64,000 nt of DNA, taken from Acidimicrobiaceae bacterium (GTDB taxonomy: Bacteria > Actinomycetota > Acidimicrobiia > Acidimicrobiales > UBA8190). How positions within the stretch are numbered: position 1 is the stretch's first letter; the number at the start of each line of letters is the position of its first letter. Positions 16,348-24,571 of this stretch are shown here, piece by piece. Location of the stretch: contig PLXQ01000031.1 in assembly GCA_003151475.1 (NCBI GenBank), positions 25,163 to 89,162 of the forward strand, in the 5' to 3' direction. The translations under genes were made by a program, and so were the position numbers. The notes beneath the pieces are model-generated. The model had not been told where the DNA came from. It ran no database searches and saw only the letters and a program-made list of their open reading frames with translations.

Positions 16348-17327
16348 GGGCGGTGACGCCGCCCGGCGCCGTCGGCTTCCTGGTCGTCGGCAGCCCGCGG
16401 TCGGGAACGACCGTGGTGCAACGCCTGGCCTGCGAGATCCCCGGCGTCGGCATGCCCCCCGAGACCCATTTCTTCACCCGTTTCGCCACCCACCTGCTGA
16501 CCCGGTACCCCTTCCCTCTGGCCCCACCGGAGCTCACCGAGGCCCTGCACGATTTCGCCGGGGCGAGCCATTCCGACGGGCTGGCCATCGATGTCGACGC
16601 AGTCGTGACCGACATGGGCGGAACCTGTCGGCGACCCATGGACATGTTCAATGCCCTCGTCCACCACCTGGCCGGCCCGGCCGATCTCTGGGGGGAGAAG
16701 ACCCCGAACCACCTCATCTGGTGGAAGCCCATCAGCGAGGCCGCCCCCTGGATGCGCTTCGTGGCCGTCGTCCGCGATCCCCGGGCGGTGGTGGCCTCCA
16801 ATCTCGAGATGCCCTGGCGCACGGACCGGACCCTTCCCCCCTGGGGCGAGCGCATGCACCTGGCCTTCGCCGAGCTCTGGTCGTTCTTCCAGGGCCAGGT
16901 CCTGCGCATGGCCCGGACCCTCGGGCCCGAGCGCTCCCTGGTTCTACGCTACGAGGACGTCGTGGCCGATCCCGACGCCACCCGGGCCAGGCTGGCCTCG
17001 TTCCTCGGCCGCCCCGAAGGCGGGGACCTCCAATCGGTACCGTCGGGCATCGTCTTACCCTGGGAGTCGTGGAAGACCCAGGCCCTCGGCCCGGTGGGCG
17101 ACGACCGCGTGGCGGCGTGGCAGAACCAGCTCGACCGGGGCCGCGCCTCCGACATCGCCGTCGTCTGTGGCCCGGCCATGCGCCGCTTCGCCTACGACGG
17201 CGCCCCATCGTGGCCGGCCACCGCCGTTGGCTGGGCCCGGATCGGCCCCCTGCCCGCCGCCCGCCTGGCCCGTTACGCCCGCGGCCGGCGCCTGCATCTC
17301 CGGACGATTGAGACCTACTCGCTGTAG
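16344..17327 (+). CDS. Sulfotransferase family protein
   Basis: A 327-residue sulfotransferase, last gene of the 12928-17327 operon. The PAPS loop is FLVVGSPRSGTTVVQRLACE. RFVAVVRDPRAVVASNLEM is the 3'-phosphate region, and SLVLRYEDVVADPDATRARL follows. The start is GTG in a GTGA overlap with the GT4 gene. It converges with the 17334 glycosyltransferase, leaving six bases between stops. With the other four it makes five sulfotransferases in 17 kb. Confidence 0.85.
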   Translation: MRAVTPPGAVGFLVVGSPRSGTTVVQRLACEIPGVGMPPETHFFTRFATHLLTRYPFPLAPPELTEALHDFAGASHSDGLAIDVDAVVTDMGGTCRRPMDMFNALVHHLAGPADLWGEKTPNHLIWWKPISEAAPWMRFVAVVRDPRAVVASNLEMPWRTDRTLPPWGERMHLAFAELWSFFQGQVLRMARTLGPERSLVLRYEDVVADPDATRARLASFLGRPEGGDLQSVPSGIVLPWESWKTQALGPVGDDRVAAWQNQLDRGRASDIAVVCGPAMRRFAYDGAPSWPATAVGWARIGPLPAARLARYARGRRLHLRTIETYSL

Positions 17328-17333
17328 ACGGAT

Positions 17334-18500
17334 CTATCGGTGCCGGCGCTCGAGCAGCCGCTCGTACACGGCCATGGTCGTCTCCACCACCCGCCGATCG
17401 TCGAACTCCGCCTCGGCCTTGCCCCGACCGGCGCGGCCCATGGCCCGGCGCCGATCCGGGTCACCCGCCAACTTCTCGATGGCGCCCGCCAGGGCCCCGG
17501 CGTCGCGCACGGGAACGAGCAGGCCGGTGACGCCGTCGTCGACGGCCTGGCGACACCCCCGGACGTCGGTGGCGATGACGGGGAGCCCGCTGGCAGCGGC
17601 CTCCATGGCGGAGCGGGGAAATCCCTCGCGGTACGAGGGTAAGACGAAGATGTCGAACCCGTGATAGAGCGTCTCCACGTCGTCGCGCCGGCCCAGAAAC
17701 TCGATGTTGCCGACGGCGCGCGCCGCTTCGATGTCATCGGGCCCGAGGCTGTCCGCCTTCTCGTCGTCCAGTGGCCCCACCACCACGACGACGACCCCGG
17801 GACACCGCTCGCGCACAAGGACGGCGGCATCGAATAATTCGCGCAGTCCCTTCTGCCATACCAGGCGACCGACGAGACCCACCACCACTTTCTCGGGGCC
17901 GATACCGAGAGCCTGCCGCGCCCGGGCCACACTGTCGGCATCGGGTGGCGGGGTGAAGCGCTCGAGATCCACACCGTTACCGAGCAGGACGATCTTGCTC
18001 TCCGGAACCCGCAGACGGCGGAGGACGTCGATGTCCTCCACGTTCTGCAGCAACTCGGCGCCCGAGAACATCGAGGCGAAGCGCTCGATGCCGTAGACGG
18101 CCAGTCGTCGCCCGAGAGCATCGTCCTCGGTGGCGTAGAGACCGTGGATGGTGTTCACCACCACGGGCACCCCGGCCAGGCGGGCCGCGATCCGGCCGTA
18201 GAGCCCGGGTTTCGGGTTGTGGGTGTGGACGATGTCGGGCTTCAGCCGGCGCAGCAGTCGGGTCAGCTCCCCGAGAGCCAGCGCGTCTTGTCCCACGGCC
18301 ACGGCGCGCGTGGCATGACGAAGGGCCTCGTGGCGGATGCCCTGGGCGGTCAGCTGCTCGACCCACGGTCCCGTAGCCGACACCCCGATCACATCCATGC
18401 CGGCGGCGGCAAAGGCCCGCAGCTGGGGCGCCAACAGAAGAGCGAGGCTCATGTCGGTGGTGGTCACGTGCACGAGGCGACGCCCCGCCAGGGTGTTCAC
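17334..18500 (-). CDS. GT4-family glycosyltransferase
   Basis: A 388-residue GT-B glycosyltransferase close to those that act early in capsule and O-antigen assembly. LVHVTTTDMSLALLLAPQL and IVHTHNPKPGLYGRIAARLA lie in the N-terminal domain. VGLVGRLVWQKGLRELFDA and FVLPSYREGFPRSAMEAAAS are the donor-site motifs. The HTHNPKPG stretch is typical of the family. It overlaps the upstream 18497 gene by four bases, so the two are translated together. Confidence 0.87.
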   Translation of the reverse strand: MNTLAGRRLVHVTTTDMSLALLLAPQLRAFAAAGMDVIGVSATGPWVEQLTAQGIRHEALRHATRAVAVGQDALALGELTRLLRRLKPDIVHTHNPKPGLYGRIAARLAGVPVVVNTIHGLYATEDDALGRRLAVYGIERFASMFSGAELLQNVEDIDVLRRLRVPESKIVLLGNGVDLERFTPPPDADSVARARQALGIGPEKVVVGLVGRLVWQKGLRELFDAAVLVRERCPGVVVVVVGPLDDEKADSLGPDDIEAARAVGNIEFLGRRDDVETLYHGFDIFVLPSYREGFPRSAMEAAASGLPVIATDVRGCRQAVDDGVTGLLVPVRDAGALAGAIEKLAGDPDRRRAMGRAGRGKAEAEFDDRRVVETTMAVYERLLERRHR

Positions 18501-19669
18501 CCGGCGCCGTCGAGGAGACTCGAGTAGATCGACTCGATCTGGGTCGCCGCCCGGGCCACGTCGAACATCTCGCTGTGGGCGAGGGCCCCGAGCCCGATCC
18601 GGCTCCGCAGCGCTTCGTCGGCCACCAGCCGTTCGATGGCCCCGGCCAAGAGGTCCGCCCGGCCCGGTGCGACGACCAGAGCGTCGACCCCGTCGGTCAG
18701 GAAGTTGGGGATCTCCCCCACGGCGGTGGTGACAATGGGCAGACCCATGCTCGTCGCCTCCATGATGGCCACCGGTAACCCTTCGTAGCGCGAGGCGAGG
18801 ACGAAGATGTCGGCGCCGGCCATGAGCCGCAGCACATCCGACCGCGGTCCGAGCAGCAAGAACCGCTCACCCAGACCGAGTGACTCGTGCAGGGCATGGA
18901 CCTCGTCGCTCTGCGGTCCGCGTCCGACGGCGGCGAACCGCACGCCGACGCCGTCGTCGAGAACCCGACGCGCCGCCTCGAGTAGCACGTCGTAGCCCTT
19001 CTGAGTCCGCAGATTGGCGACGGTCAGGGCCAGAAGACAGCCGTCGGGCACGGAGAGCTCGGCATGCACCTCGGCGCGCACTTGAGCGCGCCGCGACCGT
19101 AACTCAGCGATCCGGGCCTGGTCGACCCCGTGCACCACCACCTGCGCCCGGTGCCGCAGTGCTGCTGGCAGGGCGTCACCCACAGACTGAGAAACGGCGA
19201 TGAGACTGCTGTCGCGCCCGATGCCGGCCCGGTTGATCCACCGCAAGGCGAAGGCCGTCTTGTCCCACATGTTGTGGTCGGTGTACACGAGCACGGGGCG
19301 ACGGCTCGGAGGCAGCGTGAGCGCCACCAGACGCCCGAGGGCGGCGGCATAAGGAAGGTGGAAATGCACGAGGTCATAGTCTCCGGCGACCAGAAGCCGT
19401 CGGAGGACAGGTAACCAGCGCGGGTCGCCGTTTCCCCGCGCCCCGAGGGCGTGGACCGTGATCCCACTCGCCTCCACGGCGGGAACGAGCGAGTTCTCGG
19501 AGGCCAACACGTAGGCCACCTCGTAGTCAAAGGTGTCGCTGTCGCGGTTGGCCACCACATCGACGAGGAGCTGTTCGGCTCCCCCGTAACCGAGGCACTT
19601 GATCAGGAGCAGTACCCGCGGGCGCCTGGTGGTGCCGGTCGCGGACTGCCGTGCCGGGCGCCCTTTCAT
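18497..19669 (-). CDS. GT4-family glycosyltransferase
   Basis: A 390-residue GT-B enzyme starting with RVLLLIKCLGYGGAEQLLVD, the classical GGAE acceptor-domain loop. It continues with LLALTVANLRTQKGYDVLLE and FVLASRYEGLPVAIMEATSM for the donor domain. It follows the 19749 GT2 gene by 79 bases and overlaps 17334 by four, forming a three-gene minus-strand unit of glycosyltransferases. Sugar specificity cannot be read from the sequence. Confidence 0.87.
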   Translation of the reverse strand: MKGRPARQSATGTTRRPRVLLLIKCLGYGGAEQLLVDVVANRDSDTFDYEVAYVLASENSLVPAVEASGITVHALGARGNGDPRWLPVLRRLLVAGDYDLVHFHLPYAAALGRLVALTLPPSRRPVLVYTDHNMWDKTAFALRWINRAGIGRDSSLIAVSQSVGDALPAALRHRAQVVVHGVDQARIAELRSRRAQVRAEVHAELSVPDGCLLALTVANLRTQKGYDVLLEAARRVLDDGVGVRFAAVGRGPQSDEVHALHESLGLGERFLLLGPRSDVLRLMAGADIFVLASRYEGLPVAIMEATSMGLPIVTTAVGEIPNFLTDGVDALVVAPGRADLLAGAIERLVADEALRSRIGLGALAHSEMFDVARAATQIESIYSSLLDGAG

Positions 19670-19748
19670 TGACCACGATGCTACCGGGGTCGTTCTCCGA
19701 CCCGATGTTCCGACCGGGATCCGGTCCGGCGCGCAGTGGTGCCTGGCG

Positions 19749-20585
19749 TCAGGGAAAGAAGGCCCGCTGTGTCACGGAACCGGCGAGGCGCCCGAGACGC
19801 ACCCCGGCGGCGCGCACCCAACGACGCCGCACCCCGACCTGGCCGAGACGCGGCACCGACACGACCAGCCACGCCCATGACTTGACGGCACCGGCGACAT
19901 CGCGCGTGGCGCCGCGCCCCCGGTAGCGGCGGTAGAGCTGGGGTCCGCACCGGCCGTAGGCCAGGGCCCGGCGAAACAGTGAACCGAGATGGGAATCCTC
20001 TCTCTTGGCCACCAGGGCGTCGGGGGCGATGGCGAAGGTGAACCCCTCCAGCTGCAGGCGCCAGCAGAGGTCGATGTCCTCCCCCACGAACAATTCCTCG
20101 TCGAATCCGCCCACCGCCTCGAACGCCGTGCGCCGCACGGCCAGGTTGGCGGCCAGACCGGCGGGCAGAAATCCCAGTTGGCTCGTGGCCGCCGGGCTCG
20201 GATCACTACCGGGAACGCCGTTCAGCGACGAGAGGTCGAAGGTCCCGGCCACGACATCGGCGCGACCGAGAGCGGCCACGCAGGCGGTCAACCAACCGGG
20301 TTGGACGACATCGTCGGCGTCGCAGAAGGCCAAGAGCTCGCCCCGCGCGGCCATGACGCCGGCATTGCGGGCGGCCGCCGGACCGACACGCGCCGACGCG
20401 TCGAGAACACGCATGGCGGCACAACGCTCAGCCCAGTCGCGGGCAAGAGCGACACTGGCGTCGCTCGAACCGTTGTCGGCCACCACGACCTCCCACGGTT
20501 CGTCACAGTGCTGTGCGGCCAGCGCACCGAGCTGCTCGTCCAGCCACGGCAACCCGTCACGCACGGGCAGGACAACGCTGATCAT
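19749..20585 (-). CDS. GT2-family glycosyltransferase
   Basis: A 278-residue inverting GT-A enzyme. It begins ISVVLPVRDGLPWLDEQLGA, has VVADNGSSDASVALA, the DXD-type motif LLAFCDADDVV, and the ED motif FVGEDIDLCWRLQLEG typical of rhamnosyl- and N-acetylglucosaminyl-type transferases. The C-terminal basic tail is soluble. It is divergent from the 20602 gene with only 16 bases between starts, so the two promoters must overlap. Confidence 0.87.
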   Translation of the reverse strand: MISVVLPVRDGLPWLDEQLGALAAQHCDEPWEVVVADNGSSDASVALARDWAERCAAMRVLDASARVGPAAARNAGVMAARGELLAFCDADDVVQPGWLTACVAALGRADVVAGTFDLSSLNGVPGSDPSPAATSQLGFLPAGLAANLAVRRTAFEAVGGFDEELFVGEDIDLCWRLQLEGFTFAIAPDALVAKREDSHLGSLFRRALAYGRCGPQLYRRYRGRGATRDVAGAVKSWAWLVVSVPRLGQVGVRRRWVRAAGVRLGRLAGSVTQRAFFP

Positions 20586-20601
20586 CGGCTAACGTACCAG
20601 C
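20586..20601. promoter_or_regulatory. 16-bp divergent promoter region, probably leaderless both ways
   Basis: The whole gap is CGGCTAACGTACCAGC. TAACGT (20590-20595) reads as a -10 box for the plus gene, and TACGTT on the other strand (20591-20596) for the minus gene. Each lies five to six bases from its start codon. The two -10-like hexamers share the near-palindrome AACGTA. No -35 boxes are evident. Confidence 0.4.
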
Positions 20602-21576
20602 GTGACGGCACGTGACGAGCGAGACGCTCGCCGTACCGATACTCCGGATACCCCCCTTCTCGACAACGTGGTGGCCGTGGTCCTGACTTTCCGTCGGCGG
20701 CGCTTGGCCGGCGACGTCGTCCGCTCCCTGCTCGACGTCGAGGGTTTCGCTCCCGATCACGTCGTCGTCGTCGTGAACGGCGACGGTGGTCTCGACGATC
20801 CCGATCTCGAGCAGCGGGTCCGCATGCACCGGCTGCCGGTCAACGTCGGTCCCGGGGCGGGTTTCGGCCAAGGCCTGCTCGAAGCGTTCTCCGATCCCTC
20901 CATCGACTGGGCCTATCTCTGCGAGGACGACGTCGGCCTCTTCGATCTGCCTGGTCCACGCGTCACCGAAGTCCTCACACGCGTGGCTTCTCTCTCCGAT
21001 CGGTCCGTTCCCGTGGGAGCCATCGTCTCCTACGGCCGGGCCTACACCCGGCGCGGCGGGCACACCGAGAACATGGTGCCGCCATCAAACAGCCCCCACG
21101 GTCTGGCACCGGTGGACGTCGCCTGCTGGGGAGCGACCCTGGTGGCGCGCGCCGTCGTCGACGCGGGCATCGTGCCCGACCCCGAGTGGTTCTTCGGTTA
21201 CGAAGACTTCGATTTCTTCTCTCGGCTGCGCGCCGGGGGCTTCTCCGTCATGGTGGACGCCGTCGCCGCGCGCGCCGTAGCCGGACAACAGACTTCGCAG
21301 GGACGCGCCCAAGCGCTCGGGGGTGACCGGCCGGTGGATGCGGCCGAGGCATGGCGCGCCTACTACGTGGCCCGGAATTTCTTCACCTTCGCCCGGCGCT
21401 ATGGCCACCCGAGCTGGCTGGCGTGGCACCTGGCCTATTCGCTGCGCCGGTTGCAGCTCGCCGGCGGGCGGGCGGAACGATCCGCCTATATCCACGGACT
21501 GTGGGACGGGGCCAGGGGTCGACTCGGGCGGAACCCGAAGTACGTCAGTGAAGAAGGAGAGCATCCCCTTCCGTAG
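20602..21576 (+). CDS. GT2-family glycosyltransferase, galactofuranosyltransferase-like
   Basis: A 324-residue GT2 enzyme. NVVAVVLTFRRRRLAGDVVR starts the GT-A domain, VVVVNGDGGLDD and LPVNVGPGAGFGQGL follow, and the metal motif is YLCEDDVGLFD. A later WFFGYEDFDFFSRLRAGGF serves as the catalytic-base region. This order, with N-V-G-G-A/G-G-F, resembles GlfT/rhamnosyl-type enzymes; the sugar is not certain. The start is GTG after a TAACGT hexamer, so the message is probably leaderless. Confidence 0.82.
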   Translation: MTARDERDARRTDTPDTPLLDNVVAVVLTFRRRRLAGDVVRSLLDVEGFAPDHVVVVVNGDGGLDDPDLEQRVRMHRLPVNVGPGAGFGQGLLEAFSDPSIDWAYLCEDDVGLFDLPGPRVTEVLTRVASLSDRSVPVGAIVSYGRAYTRRGGHTENMVPPSNSPHGLAPVDVACWGATLVARAVVDAGIVPDPEWFFGYEDFDFFSRLRAGGFSVMVDAVAARAVAGQQTSQGRAQALGGDRPVDAAEAWRAYYVARNFFTFARRYGHPSWLAWHLAYSLRRLQLAGGRAERSAYIHGLWDGARGRLGRNPKYVSEEGEHPLP

Positions 21577-21599
21577 CCGACCGCCCCGGTGTTAAAAAC

Positions 21600-22625
21600 C
21601 TACCGCCGACCTCGCCGCACCGCTCCCGCGGGGCGCTGGACCTGGTGACCTCGCCCGGACACTTGGCCGGCGACGCTGCGGCCGGCGACGCCGTGATGCA
21701 CAGCCGTGTGGTGACTGGTGCCGTGGTGCACGGTTCCATGGCCGGCTGAGACGTGGTTGCCGGCATGGTTGCCAGCGGCCCGGTTGGCGGCAGCGCCATG
21801 CGGGGTGCGGTCACCGTTGCCGTGGACGCCGAAGCGGCCACAGGCGCCGGGGACGCGCGTGGCCCGGGCCCCAAAGCGGCCGCCACCACCGGGCAACCGA
21901 AGGCAGGTGCTGGTGGCGGGAACGGTGCCGCCCCCCGAGGAAGTGCCGCAGAACCGGCTCGGGTCATACCCGTAGTGCGAAGACGCCCACGGTGAGTCGA
22001 TGACGGCGCGGGCGAAGGTGCCGCAATCGGCGTCGCCTTGCGACAGAACGCGCAGAATGTCGGTGTAGGCGTGGTTGCCCAGCAAAGTGGCAGCGGTGGC
22101 GGCGATGCCGATCTGGATGTCGGGGAAGATCGGGATGCCGGTGTTCTGGCCCGCCGTGGTGATCTGGTGCGAGTAGTGCCCGGCACCGAGCGAGGTGTTG
22201 AGCGGGTTATCGGCCCACAGCCCACCTTCGTTGTTCATCCATGACTCGACGAGAGACAGGTTGCCGGCGGTGGCGGCGATGGCGTACATGCCCTTCGACT
22301 GCATGTCCACGGCGGCGATCACGTCCTGGGCCACCTGCGCCTCGGTGGTGGGGTCCACGATGACAGCGTCCTTCCCGATCGGTGAAGACGCCGAAGAGGT
22401 GCCCGGCACTGACACTGCGGACGCCGACACAGCACCGCCGTTCGAGAGGTGCTCATGGCTGACGGCCGGTCGGGACACCGACGGCGCAATGCGAGACGCA
22501 ATCCCGGGGGTGTCGACAGCACCGGAGGCGACCTGCGCCCCCCACAATCCGATTACAGGAGTGACGACCATGATCGGCACCAGGGCGCGCCACGTCACAC
22601 CGCGCCGTTGCTCATTTCCCCCCAC
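21600..22625 (-). CDS. Secreted lysozyme-like protein with Gly/His-rich tail
   Basis: About 341 residues, probably exported. A hydrophobic N-terminal segment (ALVPIMVVTPVIGLWGAQVA) is followed by a Ser/Ala-rich linker. The core has NLSLVESWMNNEGGLWADNP, GIPIFPDIQIGIAATAATLL and a DILRVLSQGDADC block. These features resemble actinobacterial lysozyme/transglycosylase-like domains, with Glu in VESWMNNEGG a candidate catalytic residue. The last ~110 residues are Gly/His/Ala-rich (HHGTSHHTAVHHG). GTG 22625 follows TACCAT by six bases; GTG 22598 is an alternative. Its target is presumably peptidoglycan or the exported glycan. Confidence 0.6.
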   Translation of the reverse strand: MGGNEQRRGVTWRALVPIMVVTPVIGLWGAQVASGAVDTPGIASRIAPSVSRPAVSHEHLSNGGAVSASAVSVPGTSSASSPIGKDAVIVDPTTEAQVAQDVIAAVDMQSKGMYAIAATAGNLSLVESWMNNEGGLWADNPLNTSLGAGHYSHQITTAGQNTGIPIFPDIQIGIAATAATLLGNHAYTDILRVLSQGDADCGTFARAVIDSPWASSHYGYDPSRFCGTSSGGGTVPATSTCLRLPGGGGRFGARATRVPGACGRFGVHGNGDRTPHGAAANRAAGNHAGNHVSAGHGTVHHGTSHHTAVHHGVAGRSVAGQVSGRGHQVQRPAGAVRRGRR

Positions 22626-22675
22626 CGAGCAATGGTACAACCCGACTGCGGCGAATTGGCTCCGGTAGCGACTCT

Positions 22676-24571
22676 TTAGGCCTCGACCCACGGCGGCGAG
22701 TTCCGACGGCGCTTGCGGCCGTGACGGGCCATGGAGGACGCATTCACCAGCTGGTCCTCGTCCTCGGCGTCGGTCCGTGCCGGTCGTTCCGCGGCGCGTC
22801 GCAAGTCCTTGCGCCCGAAATGGACCTCGGTCAGGGTGGCACCCACCACCGGGGCCGAGATCCGCCGTAGGAAAGCGCCCGATCGCGTGGCCTGGTCGAC
22901 CCGGGTCCACCACCCTTGGATGACCACCAACACGACATCGACGGCAGGCACGAGAGCCTCGGCGTCATGGACGGCCAGTAGAGGGGCGTCCACGATGACG
23001 ACGTCGGCCACCTCGCGGGCCGAAGCCAGGATTCCCGGCGCATAGGGGGCCAACTGGCCCGGGCCCATCAAGAGACGTCCCAGCGCCAGGCTGCGCACCC
23101 CGGGGATCTCGGTCGGCCGGGTGGATGCCGCCACCGTCTCGGCCGACGGGTCGGAGCCCACCGGAGCCATGGCCAGCGTGTCCTTGGTGTGATCACGCTG
23201 ACGAAGATCGGCTGTGGTCACCACGAGCGCCTGTTGCCCTGCTTCGGCGAAGGCGGCGGCCAGATTGGTGACCACCAGGGGCCTGGTCGGCTCGGCCCCG
23301 GCCGACACGATCAGAATGACCTCACGGGGCCGTTCGGTCGCCGCTCCCGGCGATGGATCGGGTCCCAGGATCGGCTCGAGCAGGATCGCCGTCCGTAGCA
23401 TCCGGTAGGACTCGGCCACGACCGAGGAGGGCTCGCTGAAAACGGCAAAGGGGGAGGCGACCACCGGAGCCGCCGTCGAACGCCGTAGGCCCCGCCGAGG
23501 GGCGACAGTCATCTCGGGTATCTCGGCCAGAACGGGGTAGCCCAGAACCTCCTGGGTGCGCGCCACAGTGCGCAACCGCTTGTCGAGAGCATCGAGGAGA
23601 AAGACCAGGCCGAGCCCCACGATGGCCCCCACCGCCAGACCCAACAGGGCCCGGATGGAGCGGCGGTGGAGGATCGAGACATGGGCCGCGATCTTCTTGG
23701 CCGTCTTGGCCAGCGCCGGCTGGAGCACGACGAAACCCGACGACGGGATCGGGTTCTGCTTCAAGGCATTCTCGCTCGACAGAGCAGCCTGGTAGGCGGA
23801 GCTCAGGACGGCGAGCTGCTGCTGAAGCAGAGCCAGGTCGGAGTTGCCGCTCTTGTTGGCGGTCAGGACGCCCGGGGCGGCGCGACCTGCGAGGTCGGAG
23901 GCACCAACGGCGTGGGGTGCCGTCGTGGTCGTGGTCGTGGTCGTCGTCGTTGTCGTCGGCGGAGGTTTCGGAGCCGTGGTGGTGGTCGTCGTGGTCGTGG
24001 TCGTCGTGGTGGGGGGAGGAGGCGTGGCAGCGACGATCTGGTCCGAAATGTTCTGAATCTCGTTCGAGAGGTTCGATATCTTCTGCTCGGCGGTTCTAAC
24101 CGCCTTGTCGTGTTGAGCCTTCAGGCGCTGGTTGATGTAGTCGTTGAGCGCGGCGACGAAGTCGTTGGTCAAATTGGCCGAACGCTTGGCCGAAGGCTGC
24201 TTCACCGAGATCCGTATGGTCCCCACCGGTGTCAGGGACTTCTTCTTCTTCTTGGCCGAGGCGATGATGATGTCCTTCTCCAGCTCGCTCGGCTTGCCCT
24301 TGATGCCCGCCGTCTTGGCGGCGTTGACGATCACCTGTTGGTTGGCGGCGAAGAAGACGATCTGTTGGAGGGTGATCGGCGCCCCGATCGAATTCGGGCC
24401 CTGAGAGCTGCCGGGCGTCACCCCGGCCAGCACCGACGCCTCGTATTCGTTATGGGCCACCGGACCCGAGCTGGAAGGGAAAAGACCCGCCACGATGGCC
24501 CCGACCAGGGCCACGGCGATGATGACCGGCCAGCGCCGACGGAGAGCGTCTCGATAGTTAATCGGCTCCAT
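22676..24571 (-). CDS. Wzz/BY-kinase-like chain-length regulator with degenerate P-loop
   Basis: A 631-residue inner-membrane protein. A Wzz-type part spans a first membrane helix (WPVIIAVALVGAIVAGLF, residues 14-31), a coiled-coil region and a second helix (about 307-327). A cytoplasmic domain of the Wzc/CapB tyrosine-kinase fold follows. The place where Walker A should be reads SAGAEPTRPLVVTNLAAAFA (423-442) and has no GK[ST]; Walker A' reads LVVTTADLR, without the usual first Asp. Walker B VVIVDAPLL remains. It is therefore probably an inactive kinase fold. ATG 24571 is chosen because the Wzz helix follows at once. Confidence 0.8.
   Translation of the reverse strand: MEPINYRDALRRRWPVIIAVALVGAIVAGLFPSSSGPVAHNEYEASVLAGVTPGSSQGPNSIGAPITLQQIVFFAANQQVIVNAAKTAGIKGKPSELEKDIIIASAKKKKKSLTPVGTIRISVKQPSAKRSANLTNDFVAALNDYINQRLKAQHDKAVRTAEQKISNLSNEIQNISDQIVAATPPPPTTTTTTTTTTTTAPKPPPTTTTTTTTTTTTAPHAVGASDLAGRAAPGVLTANKSGNSDLALLQQQLAVLSSAYQAALSSENALKQNPIPSSGFVVLQPALAKTAKKIAAHVSILHRRSIRALLGLAVGAIVGLGLVFLLDALDKRLRTVARTQEVLGYPVLAEIPEMTVAPRRGLRRSTAAPVVASPFAVFSEPSSVVAESYRMLRTAILLEPILGPDPSPGAATERPREVILIVSAGAEPTRPLVVTNLAAAFAEAGQQALVVTTADLRQRDHTKDTLAMAPVGSDPSAETVAASTRPTEIPGVRSLALGRLLMGPGQLAPYAPGILASAREVADVVIVDAPLLAVHDAEALVPAVDVVLVVIQGWWTRVDQATRSGAFLRRISAPVVGATLTEVHFGRKDLRRAAERPARTDAEDEDQLVNASSMARHGRKRRRNSPPWVEA
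23921..24010 (-). repeat. Two poly-threonine tracts in the Wzz-like protein
   Basis: Residues 188-199 and 206-217 are two runs of twelve threonines separated by a Pro-rich spacer (APKPPP). They are encoded by ACN repeats and visible as GTCGTGGTCGT-type sequence on the plus strand. They sit in the extracytoplasmic loop between the two membrane helices. The run length could vary by slippage. Confidence 0.8.

Noticed and set aside
23921..24010. GTCGTGGTCGT-type short repeats that could be mistaken for a CRISPR or satellite array
   Set aside because: They encode the two threonine tracts of the Wzz-like protein and have no spacers.
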